Below, in pieces: positions 44,055 through 51,127 of a stretch of 64,000 nt of DNA. The stretch is taken from positions 1 to 64,000 of the forward strand of contig JAEWVC010000023.1 of NCBI GenBank assembly GCA_023459275.1, written 5' to 3'. This DNA comes from Bacillota bacterium. Its GTDB lineage: Bacteria > Bacillota > Clostridia > Christensenellales > Aristaeellaceae. A program made the translations under genes and the position numbers. Position 1 is the stretch's first letter, and every line of letters starts with the position of its first letter. Below the pieces are notes generated by a model. The model saw only the letters and a program-made list of their open reading frames with translations. It was not told the DNA's origin and searched no databases.

Positions 44055-44784
44055 GGATATCGTGCTCAAGGTCATTCCCGGAAACATCGCCAATCCCTTT
44101 ATCCGGGCGCATCATTATTTCGGTCAGGTGGTCAGCAATTCCAAGCTTCATTTTGGCGTCTTCCTGGACGGGCGGCTGCATGGCGTCATGAGTTACGGTC
44201 CCAGCATGAACAAGCAGCAGCTTATCGGCCTTGTAAAGGATACCGGCTGGAACGGATTCATGGAACTGAACCGCATGGCTTTTGACAGCGTGCTGCCCAG
44301 GAATTCCGAGAGCCGAGCCATTGCCATAAGCCTGCGCATGATCCGCAGGCATGCGCCGCAGGTGAAATGGGTGGTATCGTTCGCGAACGCCTGCTCCTGC
44401 GGGGACGGGACGATCTACCGCGCCGCGAATTTCGTACTCACAGGCATCAAGCCAAATGAAGCCCTGTGCATCTTGCCGGACGGGACGCGCATTCACAAAA
44501 TGACGCTTTCCAGCACTCCGTCGCTCCCTCGTAAAGAGTTGGGCGGGAAATGCTACTTTGACTTCACCGATGGGCGGTTCGCGTGGAAAACCTTCCTGGA
44601 AGCGACCGGGGCAAAGCTGCTGGACGGCTGGCAGTTGCGGTATGTCTACTTCCTGGACCCGGCCTGCCGTGCAAGGCTGACGGTGCCGGAGATTCCGTTT
44701 TCCCGTATAGACGAGTTGGGCGCGGGTATGTACAAAGGGGAAAAAATCACCCAGGCGGAGCGCCGCCAGTCCATGCCGGAATGA
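44041..44784 (+). CDS. Mom-family adenine-modification protein, copy 2
   Basis: 247 residues, a close paralogue of the preceding gene. The HHY (24-26), RNSESRAI and CSCGDGTIYRA blocks are all kept, so both copies look active. The ATG overlaps the first copy's stop by 14 bases. The two differ mainly near residues 150-190 and at the C terminus, so they may have different target contexts or partners (inference). Confidence 0.85.
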   Translation: MGRAKDIVLKVIPGNIANPFIRAHHYFGQVVSNSKLHFGVFLDGRLHGVMSYGPSMNKQQLIGLVKDTGWNGFMELNRMAFDSVLPRNSESRAIAISLRMIRRHAPQVKWVVSFANACSCGDGTIYRAANFVLTGIKPNEALCILPDGTRIHKMTLSSTPSLPRKELGGKCYFDFTDGRFAWKTFLEATGAKLLDGWQLRYVYFLDPACRARLTVPEIPFSRIDELGAGMYKGEKITQAERRQSMPE

Positions 44785-44890
44785 CCGGCATTTTTTATGC
44801 GCGGATAGGTTAACAGCAGACCGCCCACCAACCGGTGGGAAGCGACGGGGCGGCACCGTTCTCCGCGCTCCATTTTGAATCGAGGTAAAC

Positions 44891-45859
44891 ATGGAACTAT
44901 GGCAGCTTGCGCAGATGCAGCACCTTCCCCTGGAAGCAAAGATTCTCAAAACGCAGCTTCGCATCCGGGAATGGTACGAACATTGGGATGGCATGGTCTA
45001 TGTTTCCTTTTCAGGCGGAAAGGATTCCACCGTACTTTTGCATCTGGTCCGGTCCCTCTATCCGGAGGTCCCGGCTGTGTTTTCGGATACCGGCCTGGAA
45101 TTCCCCGAGATACGGGAATTCGTGAAAACAGTGGATAACGTGACATGGCTTCGTCCAGCTATGACTTTCCGGCAGGTCATTGAAAAGCACGGGTATCCCG
45201 TTATCAGCAAAGAGCAAAGCGAGTGGATATACCGCGTCCGGGGCGGCAACCCCGCTGTTGCCAGGGAAAAGCTCACCGGCCTGCGAAGCAACGGACTGCC
45301 TTCCCGCTACCATATCGCCAGCCGGTGGCGTTATCTGGTGAACGCGCCTTTCAAAATCAGCGCAGGCTGCTGCGCCGAGATGAAGAAAAAGCCGCTAAAA
45401 AAGTACGCCAAGGAAACCGGGCGGGTGCCCATCATCGGGACGCTGGCCATGGAAAGCAAGCTGCGCACCCAGCAATGGCTCAATACCGGCTGCAACGCCT
45501 TTGATGCAAAGCGTCCCATTTCCACGCCTTTGTCCTTCTGGACAGACGCGGATATATGGGAATACCTCCGGCGTTTCGATGTGCCGTACTCCCGAATTTA
45601 TGACATGGGCTATGAACGTACCGGCTGCATTTTCTGTATGTTTGGAGCGCACCTGGACAAGGAGCCGACAAGGTTTCAGCGATTGCAGCGGACGCATCCC
45701 AAATTGTGGCGCTACTGTATCAGGGATTGGGAGGCGGGCGGCCTGGGCCTCCGCCTTGTCTTGGAGCATGTCGGGATTCCGTATGAAAATTACATGATAG
45801 GAGCCGACCATGGAAATTCAAAAGATCAATGCCGCACTGCTCAATCCGGCAGCTTATAA
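44891..45859 (+). CDS. PAPS reductase / DndC-like ATP-pyrophosphatase
   Basis: 322 residues with the PP-loop SGGKDST (41-47). The pairs C160-C161 and C246-x-x-C249 have the CC...CxxC spacing that ligates a [4Fe-4S] cluster in APS reductases and DndC. Members activate a substrate with ATP or reduce sulfate adenylates. Phage copies are widespread and of unproven use; beside Mom genes a role in DNA modification or cofactor supply is plausible. GAGG lies before the ATG. The last 50 bases overlap the next gene. Confidence 0.85.
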   Translation: MELWQLAQMQHLPLEAKILKTQLRIREWYEHWDGMVYVSFSGGKDSTVLLHLVRSLYPEVPAVFSDTGLEFPEIREFVKTVDNVTWLRPAMTFRQVIEKHGYPVISKEQSEWIYRVRGGNPAVAREKLTGLRSNGLPSRYHIASRWRYLVNAPFKISAGCCAEMKKKPLKKYAKETGRVPIIGTLAMESKLRTQQWLNTGCNAFDAKRPISTPLSFWTDADIWEYLRRFDVPYSRIYDMGYERTGCIFCMFGAHLDKEPTRFQRLQRTHPKLWRYCIRDWEAGGLGLRLVLEHVGIPYENYMIGADHGNSKDQCRTAQSGSL

Positions 45860-47105
45860 CCCCCGGAAAGACCTGAAACCGGGGGACAAGGAATACGAAA
45901 AGCTGAAACGCTCCATTCAGGAGTTCGGGTATGTGGAGCCGGTCATATGGAATACACGGACCGGCAATGTGGTCGGCGGGCACCAGCGCCTCAAGGTATT
46001 GCTGGAAATGGGACAAACGGAGATCGACTGCGTGGTGGTTGACCTCGGCCTCCCAAGGGAGAAAGCGCTTAACATCGCCCTGAACAAAATCCAAGGGGAT
46101 TGGGATGAGGGCAAGCTGGCCTCGCTCATGGCCGACCTGGACGCATCGGCGTTTGACGTGTCCCTCACCGGTTTTGATCCCCAGGAAGTGGACGCCCTCA
46201 TGAACAAGTTCTACTCCAAGGAAGCCGTGGAGGATGATTTCGATGAAGAGCAGGCCAAAAAAGATATAGCGGCATCCGGCGGTGCGGTTTCCCGGAAGGG
46301 CACGGTATGGCAGCTTGGAAATCACCGGCTCATGTGCGGCGACCCCGCATCCGCCGATGATTTCACCCGGCTCATGGATGGCGCGCATGCCCAATGCGCC
46401 GTAACGGCACCGCCCTCCATCCCCGCAAAGGAATATGCCAGGGATGGCATAGCGCCCTGGCTGGATGCCATGGAGGCGGCGGTCCGGAACGTATGCAGGC
46501 ATGCCGATATCATCTGCTGGAACATGAGCGACCTGTTCCATACCGGCTCCCAATTCATAGAGCCTACCGGCTTCATGAGCATGAAGCTGTTTGCCGATTG
46601 CAATTATCGTCCCCTTTGGGTGCGCGTCTGGAAAAAGCAAGGCCCCAGGATGGGTACGGGCACCCTTCATCTGGCCAGCAACAAGCCCATGCCCGAGTAC
46701 GAATACGTGGCGGCTTTTGCCGGGCAGGAGCAGGATGCCTACAACGATCAGGAATATGCCTGGGTTTCGGCGTTTGCCGCCCATAGCTTCCAGTTCGTCC
46801 GCAGGCTGACCAAGGAGGAACGCAGGAATTGGGGATATGCGGGCATCTGGGAGATCACGGCTGCACGCGCCGGAAAAAATGCCGCCGCGCTGCCGGTGGA
46901 ACTTCCCTGGCGCTGCCTCAAGATGCATTCGGATATGGGCGGGCTGGTGGCCGATCCCTTTGCCGGGACCGGCACGACGCTCATAGCCGCCGAGCAAAGC
47001 GGGCGGCGCTGCTATGCCATGGCGGCTGACCCGGAAAATTGCGACCTGATAGCAAAACGCTGGGAACAATTCACCGGGGAAACGGCGGTTATGCTGCCTT
47101 CGTAA
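45810..47105 (+). CDS. ParB-domain / DNA methyltransferase fusion with altered motif IV
   Basis: 431 residues: ParB-like domain (1-130; PAAYNPRKDLK, EFGYVEPVIWN, VVGGHQRLKVL), then a beta-class methyltransferase with the SAM motif DPFAGTGTT (382-390). The catalytic motif, normally (D/S)PP(Y/F/W), reads T199-A-P-P-S203, lacking both the acidic or Ser first residue and the aromatic one. The domain may bind SAM and DNA without methylating, or use an unusual mechanism. It overlaps the PAPS-reductase-like gene by 50 bases and ends the coupled block. Confidence 0.82.
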   Translation: MEIQKINAALLNPAAYNPRKDLKPGDKEYEKLKRSIQEFGYVEPVIWNTRTGNVVGGHQRLKVLLEMGQTEIDCVVVDLGLPREKALNIALNKIQGDWDEGKLASLMADLDASAFDVSLTGFDPQEVDALMNKFYSKEAVEDDFDEEQAKKDIAASGGAVSRKGTVWQLGNHRLMCGDPASADDFTRLMDGAHAQCAVTAPPSIPAKEYARDGIAPWLDAMEAAVRNVCRHADIICWNMSDLFHTGSQFIEPTGFMSMKLFADCNYRPLWVRVWKKQGPRMGTGTLHLASNKPMPEYEYVAAFAGQEQDAYNDQEYAWVSAFAAHSFQFVRRLTKEERRNWGYAGIWEITAARAGKNAAALPVELPWRCLKMHSDMGGLVADPFAGTGTTLIAAEQSGRRCYAMAADPENCDLIAKRWEQFTGETAVMLPS

Positions 47106-47118
47106 AGCGCTGAAAGCC

Positions 47119-47175
47119 TTCCCTTACGCCGCTTCCGGGAGTATCCTGTGTGCACTGAATGAAGGGGGTGCGCCC
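47119..47175 (+). promoter_or_regulatory. Recurring promoter-leader, prophage copy A
   Basis: TTCCCT (47119-47124), 17 bases, TATCCT (47142-47147), then TGTGTGCAC and AGGGGG before the ATG. The weakest match of the set but with the same spacing. Confidence 0.45.
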
Positions 47176-47544
47176 ATGGACCGGATTGGAGAATATACGC
47201 CTGCCTGCGGCGAAAAGCCGGCATGTATACTGCGAGACTTCTACTGCGAGGGATTCATTTTCAAAGACGAGGCGGCATATATCTCCCGGCCTGATGCCGT
47301 TTGTTATGTGGCTGAACTGTCTGATACCGTCTATACCCATAATGACCTGCTGGCGCTTTGTGAGGGGCAGGAAGCACTGGCCCGCGCATGCTTCGATTCG
47401 CTGTGCTGGCAACATCCCGAAACATGGACCGATGAGCAATTTACCTGCGGTGAATGGGACAAATGCCCCGGCTGCGGGCGCTGGTTTGCTTGTTATGACG
47501 CGACGGAATGCCCTCATTGCCGCTTGGCGTATACAGGGGAATAG
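47176..47544 (+). CDS. Hypothetical cargo protein with C-terminal zinc ribbon
   Basis: 122 residues with a C-terminal four-Cys ribbon (CPGCGRWF, CPHCRLAY) and several other Cys. No family is recognised. It has its own leader upstream, as do its neighbours, so it is probably expressed on its own from the prophage. Confidence 0.65.
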   Translation: MDRIGEYTPACGEKPACILRDFYCEGFIFKDEAAYISRPDAVCYVAELSDTVYTHNDLLALCEGQEALARACFDSLCWQHPETWTDEQFTCGEWDKCPGCGRWFACYDATECPHCRLAYTGE

Positions 47545-47586
47545 CGGGAAGGAACCAATTTCCTGTTCTTTTTTTGCCGGTGAGCC

Positions 47587-47644
47587 TTTCTTTCACCCCG
47601 CTTCCAGAGTAAGCTGTCCACACCAAATCGGAGGGGGTGGAAAC
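47587..47644 (+). promoter_or_regulatory. Recurring promoter-leader, prophage copy B
   Basis: TTTCTT, 17 bases, TAAGCT (47610-47615), TGTCCACACC, then GGAGGGGG before the ATG. A weak hairpin with a T run (47552-47577) precedes it. Confidence 0.55.
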
Positions 47645-47935
47645 ATGGCAAGGTTCAAACTCGGGAAAGTATGTGTGACCTGCGGGGTAAATGACCTCAT
47701 GACGGAGAACGCGGAATTCATGAAATTCGTACACCGGTGCTTCACGCGCTTTACCGGCTGCGATTGGGGCGACATGACTGAGAGTGACAGGCGTCAAAAT
47801 GAAGAAGCTCTCAAACACAATGACAATCGCCTCTTTGCAGCGTATGAGCACGCGGAGCATCCGGACTGGCGGCTATGGATCATTACGGAATGTGACCGCA
47901 GCGCAACGACAGCACTTTTTCCCAGCGAGTATTGA
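47645..47935 (+). CDS. Widespread small mobile-element protein, function unknown
   Basis: 96 residues: MARFKLGKVCVTCGVNDLM, then GDWGDMTESDRRQNEEALKH and WIITECDRSATTALFPSEY. This pattern is common on phages, plasmids and integrative elements of Firmicutes and is sometimes mis-named as a restriction subunit; no catalytic motif is present. The ATG at 47645 follows GGAGGGGG; the frame is open far upstream by chance. Confidence 0.75.
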   Translation: MARFKLGKVCVTCGVNDLMTENAEFMKFVHRCFTRFTGCDWGDMTESDRRQNEEALKHNDNRLFAAYEHAEHPDWRLWIITECDRSATTALFPSEY

Positions 47936-47952
47936 GAAAGGCAGCGAGCAAA

Positions 47953-48180
47953 ATGAAAGGTTATCCTTCCCGCGAAATCGTAGCCAGCATCCGGGAAAAC
48001 TACCCCAAGGGGACACGGGTAGCCCTGGTTTGCATGAATGACCCTTACACAAAACTCCGGCCCGGCGATACAGGAACGGTGATGTTCGTGGACGATATCG
48101 GGACTGTCCACATCCAATGGAGCAATGGATCGATGCTGGGCGCGGTCTACGGCGAGGACGCTATTCGGAGAATAGAATAG
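47953..48180 (+). CDS. DUF4314 protein
   Basis: 75 residues: GTRVALVCMNDPYTKLRPGD, then GTVMFVDDIGTVHIQW and YGEDAIRRIE, the SH3-like DUF4314 fold found on many mobile elements. Unknown function. It probably shares the leader of the preceding gene, 17 bases upstream. ATG 47953 or TTG 47932 could start it. Confidence 0.75.
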   Translation: MKGYPSREIVASIRENYPKGTRVALVCMNDPYTKLRPGDTGTVMFVDDIGTVHIQWSNGSMLGAVYGEDAIRRIE

Positions 48181-48188
48181 GCCATCAT

Positions 48189-48217
48189 GGAAAAGGCTCA
48201 AAAAGAGCCTTTTTCCG
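48189..48217 (+). terminator. Terminator
   Basis: GGAAAAGGCTC / GAGCCTTTTTCC stem with a four-base A loop and T run, after the DUF4314 gene. Confidence 0.8.
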
Positions 48218-48238
48218 TGCTTTTCTTTATGCTAAAGC

Positions 48239-48297
48239 TTGTCTTTAAGGTGGTCCCAGAGTAATCTGTGCACACAAATTCAAAGGAGGCCACCGCA
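48239..48297 (+). promoter_or_regulatory. Recurring promoter-leader, prophage copy C
   Basis: TTGTCT (48239-48244), 17 bases, TAATCT (48262-48267), TGTGCACAC, then AAAGGAGG before the ATG. Confidence 0.65.
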
Positions 48298-48672
48298 ATG
48301 ACCAAGCACAAACCCATGCCCCTGAACCATGACGGCGAAACCTTGAACATTATGTTTGCCCGAAAGGTCTGCACGCTGCATGAACTGGAGAGCGAAATGC
48401 GCTCTATGAGAAGCCGCCCCAAACCCCGCTATGAGAAATCCTTCATCGCGGCTGAACGCGAGATGAACGTGGACGAATGGAGAGAGTTTATTGACGATAT
48501 GATGGCGCATCAGGACTGGCTGGAGGAATTCAGCGGCCTTGCCAGCGCTGCCGGGCTGTATGGCGAGCGCCGCCCTTGCATCAAGGTTTGGTGCAGGGCT
48601 TGCCCCAAGGCCATCATCATCAACACGGAAGGCTATGACCACGCGCGGTATACAAGCCTGCTCCCCGCCTAA
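48298..48672 (+). CDS. Hypothetical cargo protein
   Basis: 124 residues, charged and probably helical (REMNVDEWREFIDDMMAHQDWLEEF), with a Cys pair near the end (KVWCRACPKAI). It has its own leader and is followed by a terminator, so it is a single-gene unit. No family recognised. Confidence 0.6.
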   Translation: MTKHKPMPLNHDGETLNIMFARKVCTLHELESEMRSMRSRPKPRYEKSFIAAEREMNVDEWREFIDDMMAHQDWLEEFSGLASAAGLYGERRPCIKVWCRACPKAIIINTEGYDHARYTSLLPA

Positions 48673-48736
48673 ACCCTCCCGGCCTGGAAACAGGCCGTTT
48701 CCCGTCCCCTCCGGCATATGATAAGAAATCCCGCTA

Positions 48737-48764
48737 AGGTCCGAAACGCCGGACTTTTTTTTGT
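48737..48764 (+). terminator. Terminator
   Basis: GGTCCG / CGGAC stem and eight T residues, closing the preceding single-gene unit; the next leader begins nine bases later. Confidence 0.75.
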
Positions 48765-48772
48765 CGTGAGCC

Positions 48773-48832
48773 TTGTCTTCCATGGCGTTCCAGGGTAAGC
48801 TGTCCACACCCAAAAACAAGGAGGGCAATGCC
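48773..48832 (+). promoter_or_regulatory. Recurring promoter-leader, prophage copy D
   Basis: TTGTCT (48773-48778), 17 bases, TAAGCT (48796-48801), TGTCCACACC, then AAGGAGGG before the ATG. Confidence 0.65.
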
Positions 48833-49168
48833 ATGGAACGGACAGCGGCAGATACCATGAAAAAGGCGCCAGGGAAAAAATATCTGATCAAGGGGCAAGA
48901 GATTCAGGAGCTTCAATATTTCCAATGGACGCATGAAACAACCCTTCGCAATGTCATTGTGGAAGGAAGCAAGGTTTCCTATGGCCCGGCTTACCAGAGT
49001 ATGGCCAGCGATGGTGTCTATATTTCGCGCGGCCATATTTACTACGGAACCAACAATGGTAAAGCAACCTGCAATGGCAGGCCTGTCACTGTTGCGGATA
49101 TTGAAAATGACCCGCATTCACAAGTAACGCCTTTAGACAGTTTCCAAGCCAAGAGTCCGGCATATTGA
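48833..49168 (+). CDS. Hypothetical cargo protein
   Basis: 111 residues without a recognised domain; the middle (GPAYQSMASDGVYISRGHIYYGTNNG) looks like a small beta fold. A single-gene unit with its own leader and terminator. Confidence 0.55.
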   Translation: MERTAADTMKKAPGKKYLIKGQEIQELQYFQWTHETTLRNVIVEGSKVSYGPAYQSMASDGVYISRGHIYYGTNNGKATCNGRPVTVADIENDPHSQVTPLDSFQAKSPAY

Positions 49169-49175
49169 ATGCAGG

Positions 49176-49206
49176 CAAAAAAAGCCCGAAACGCGGGCTT
49201 TTTTTG
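49176..49206 (+). terminator. Terminator
   Basis: AAGCCCG / CGGGCTT stem with seven T residues. The next leader starts about ten bases downstream. Confidence 0.8.
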
Positions 49207-49215
49207 TTGTGAGCC

Positions 49216-49275
49216 TTGTCTTTCAGGGTGTGCCAGAGTAACCTGTCCACACCCAAAAACAAGGAGGTCAATCCC
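49216..49275 (+). promoter_or_regulatory. Recurring promoter-leader, prophage copy E
   Basis: TTGTCT (49216-49221), 17 bases, TAACCT (49239-49244), TGTCCACACC, then AAGGAGG before the ATG. It differs little from copy D over about 60 bases. Confidence 0.65.
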
Positions 49276-49662
49276 ATGAAACAGACGGTGGAAATGAAAA
49301 AGGAAGCCTTTGAGGCGCTCATGCGGGAAAACGGCTTCGAGCGGACCGGAGAGGCTGCATCGGACGGTACACCATTTTATGCGAGGTCATGGTCAAGGGT
49401 ATCCAAGGTGGCTTTCCATGGCGATATGGAAAGCAACTACCGTATTACAGCTTGTGAGAGATCGGGCTTCCCGCTTATCCGGACGTATGAAAACGGCAGG
49501 CATACCAGTACCCGCGACTATTCCAGCCCGAAGCGGGCCATAAACGCCATTAAAGAAATCATCCAGTACGCAGGGTATTCCATGGCAGATATGCTTGCCG
49601 CAACCCCCACCCAATGCAAAGCGCTGGAATACAGCCGGAAAGACGGTGGTAGCAATGAATGA
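49276..49662 (+). CDS. Hypothetical cargo protein
   Basis: 128 residues, no recognised domain; Arg- and Ser-rich centre (YENGRHTSTRDYSSPKRAINAIKEII). Its stop overlaps the next gene (ATGAATGA), so the two form a small coupled unit under leader copy E. Confidence 0.55.
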   Translation: MKQTVEMKKEAFEALMRENGFERTGEAASDGTPFYARSWSRVSKVAFHGDMESNYRITACERSGFPLIRTYENGRHTSTRDYSSPKRAINAIKEIIQYAGYSMADMLAATPTQCKALEYSRKDGGSNE

Positions 49663-50593
49663 ACAATTTTCAAACTGGCTGGCTTCCGGGGAAAGCAGCC
49701 CCATTCAATTCCGCACGAACAATATGTCTTTTTTCTTCTTCCGGGTGGCGAAGAATGCGGATTTCGATTACCTGTACTGCCAGAGCCAATACCAGAACGA
49801 TGCCCTTAAGCGCGACACAGCCTTTAAATATGCGGGCATCTATCATAAGCCGGACGGCTTGATTTATGACGGCCAATATGACCTGCGCTGCGCTTGCGGC
49901 GAGGCTGACACGGATAGCCGGAACGTGCAGGTATTGCAAAAACGGCTACAGGAAACCGTCCGCCATATGGTAGAAACCGCTGTCGGAAATGACCGGCATA
50001 ATCTGCAAGTCACCGGGATCACCAGCAAAGAGATTCGCAACAGATTGGATCTTTTCATTACATATAATGCCAAGACGAACGCCCGCTCCGCATACCTGGA
50101 GGGTGCGGATTTGGAGGAATGGCGCTTCCGTTGCGATTATTCGCCGGACAACTGGACGGAGGAATCCTTGCTTTCGTATATCTCCGATCCGGTGGGATAT
50201 GCAGAAGCGGAAGCAGCGGCGTATATGGAAAAAAATCACGAGAGCATGTTATCTGACTTTTTGGAAAATGACGCTCTCATGGCAGAATACCGGGCATTGC
50301 TGGCCGATACGCAAAACCCGGTTCACCGCGTAAAGAAAATCATGGCGGCCGTTGGCGCTACCAGCGCCAAGACGGTCAACATTGTCATTAACATGGAAGG
50401 CGTGGAGTTTTCATTCAAGGCGGAGGCCGGTCCGTTGCGGCGGGATTGCGGCTATTACTACAGCACCTATACCATGATGGCGGCGGACCGCCGGGGGTTT
50501 GAGCGGATATTCGGCAGGAGCGCGGATTACAGGCCGGAGCATATTATCAGGATTACATACGGCAGGAATGTGCTATATGAAGCCTGTGAATAA
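49655..50593 (+). CDS. Hypothetical phage cargo protein, 312 residues
   Basis: The largest protein of the small-gene part of the island; mixed composition, no signal peptide, no family I recognise. Features include FFFFRVAKNADFDYLYC near the start and a compact C-terminal part (VNIVINMEGVEFSFKAEAGPL). Overlap with the preceding gene by eight bases suggests coupled translation and a joint function. A strong terminator follows. Confidence 0.6.
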   Translation: MNEQFSNWLASGESSPIQFRTNNMSFFFFRVAKNADFDYLYCQSQYQNDALKRDTAFKYAGIYHKPDGLIYDGQYDLRCACGEADTDSRNVQVLQKRLQETVRHMVETAVGNDRHNLQVTGITSKEIRNRLDLFITYNAKTNARSAYLEGADLEEWRFRCDYSPDNWTEESLLSYISDPVGYAEAEAAAYMEKNHESMLSDFLENDALMAEYRALLADTQNPVHRVKKIMAAVGATSAKTVNIVINMEGVEFSFKAEAGPLRRDCGYYYSTYTMMAADRRGFERIFGRSADYRPEHIIRITYGRNVLYEACE

Positions 50594-50627
50594 GGCGGCG
50601 GACCGAAACAGTTAAAAACAATCTTTC

Positions 50628-50657
50628 AGGAACTTCCATATAGGAGGTTCCTTCTTT
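50628..50657 (+). terminator. Terminator
   Basis: AGGAACTTCC / GGAGGTTCCT, a ten-base stem with a five-base loop and a T-rich tail. Confidence 0.85.
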
Positions 50658-50716
50658 GTTATCCTTTTTGGATAGAAGGCTGCCATGCGAAAGCTCAAGC
50701 GGTATTAACCTACCGT
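50643..50716 (+). repeat. Duplicated, truncated start of terL
   Basis: The sequence around ATGCGAAAGCTCAAGCGGTA (50684 onward) repeats the start of the true terL at 51128 (ATGCGCAAGCTCAAGCGGTA), but here it encodes MRKLKRY and stops. The match extends about 40 bases upstream. The two copies bracket the 77-residue gene. Confidence 0.7.
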
Positions 50717-50758
50717 CGGAATAATGAAAATAACGTGTTGATTTTTCACCTTTTGAGC

Positions 50759-50817
50759 TTGCCTTTCCGGGTGTGGTCGAGTAACATCCAGTCACATCGA
50801 ACGGGGAGGTCACGGAA
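50759..50817 (+). promoter_or_regulatory. Recurring promoter-leader, prophage copy F
   Basis: TTGCCT (50759-50764), 17 bases, TAACAT (50782-50787), CAGTCACAT, then GGGGAGG before the ATG. Confidence 0.55.
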
Positions 50818-51051
50818 ATGGACGCAAAGGAACTGAAAGAACTACAGCTACATACCCTTCGGGGCGACATCCAATCCTGCGGAATGGACGGCCTTTCAAA
50901 AGAGGGTAATCGGAAAATCCTTTACAGCCGGTATGTTCACGGTACGGAAATTCCTGTTAGCAAGCAAGAGTTTAACACCATTCTGACCACGGAATATGAA
51001 AAGGTAGAAGCATGGCGAATCCGCCAAGCGGCCAAAAAAGGCAAGGGATAA
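50818..51051 (+). CDS. Hypothetical cargo protein between terL repeats
   Basis: 77 residues, basic at the end (RIRQAAKKGKG), helical, no family recognised. It has its own leader and terminator and lies exactly between the two copies of the terL start, so it looks like the latest gene to enter the island. Confidence 0.6.
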   Translation: MDAKELKELQLHTLRGDIQSCGMDGLSKEGNRKILYSRYVHGTEIPVSKQEFNTILTTEYEKVEAWRIRQAAKKGKG

Positions 51052-51072
51052 AATAGATAGCGGGTAAGGCAG

Positions 51073-51097
51073 AGAGCTTCTTCGGAGGCTCTTTTCC
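51073..51097 (+). terminator. Terminator before terL
   Basis: AGAGCTTC / GAGGCTCT stem closed by a TTCG tetraloop and followed by TTTCC. Confidence 0.75.
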
Positions 51098-51127
51098 TTT
51101 GTTCATTTTCGCAGAAAGGAGGCAGCC

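Noticed and set aside
45720..47069. A 449-codon minus-strand frame across the ParB-methyltransferase gene
   Set aside because: The ParB and SAM motifs lie on the plus strand; the reverse frame matches nothing recognised.
47645..47935. A restriction-modification subunit, as this family is sometimes named
   Set aside because: The 96-residue protein has no methyltransferase or nuclease motif; the name seems to be a propagated mistake.
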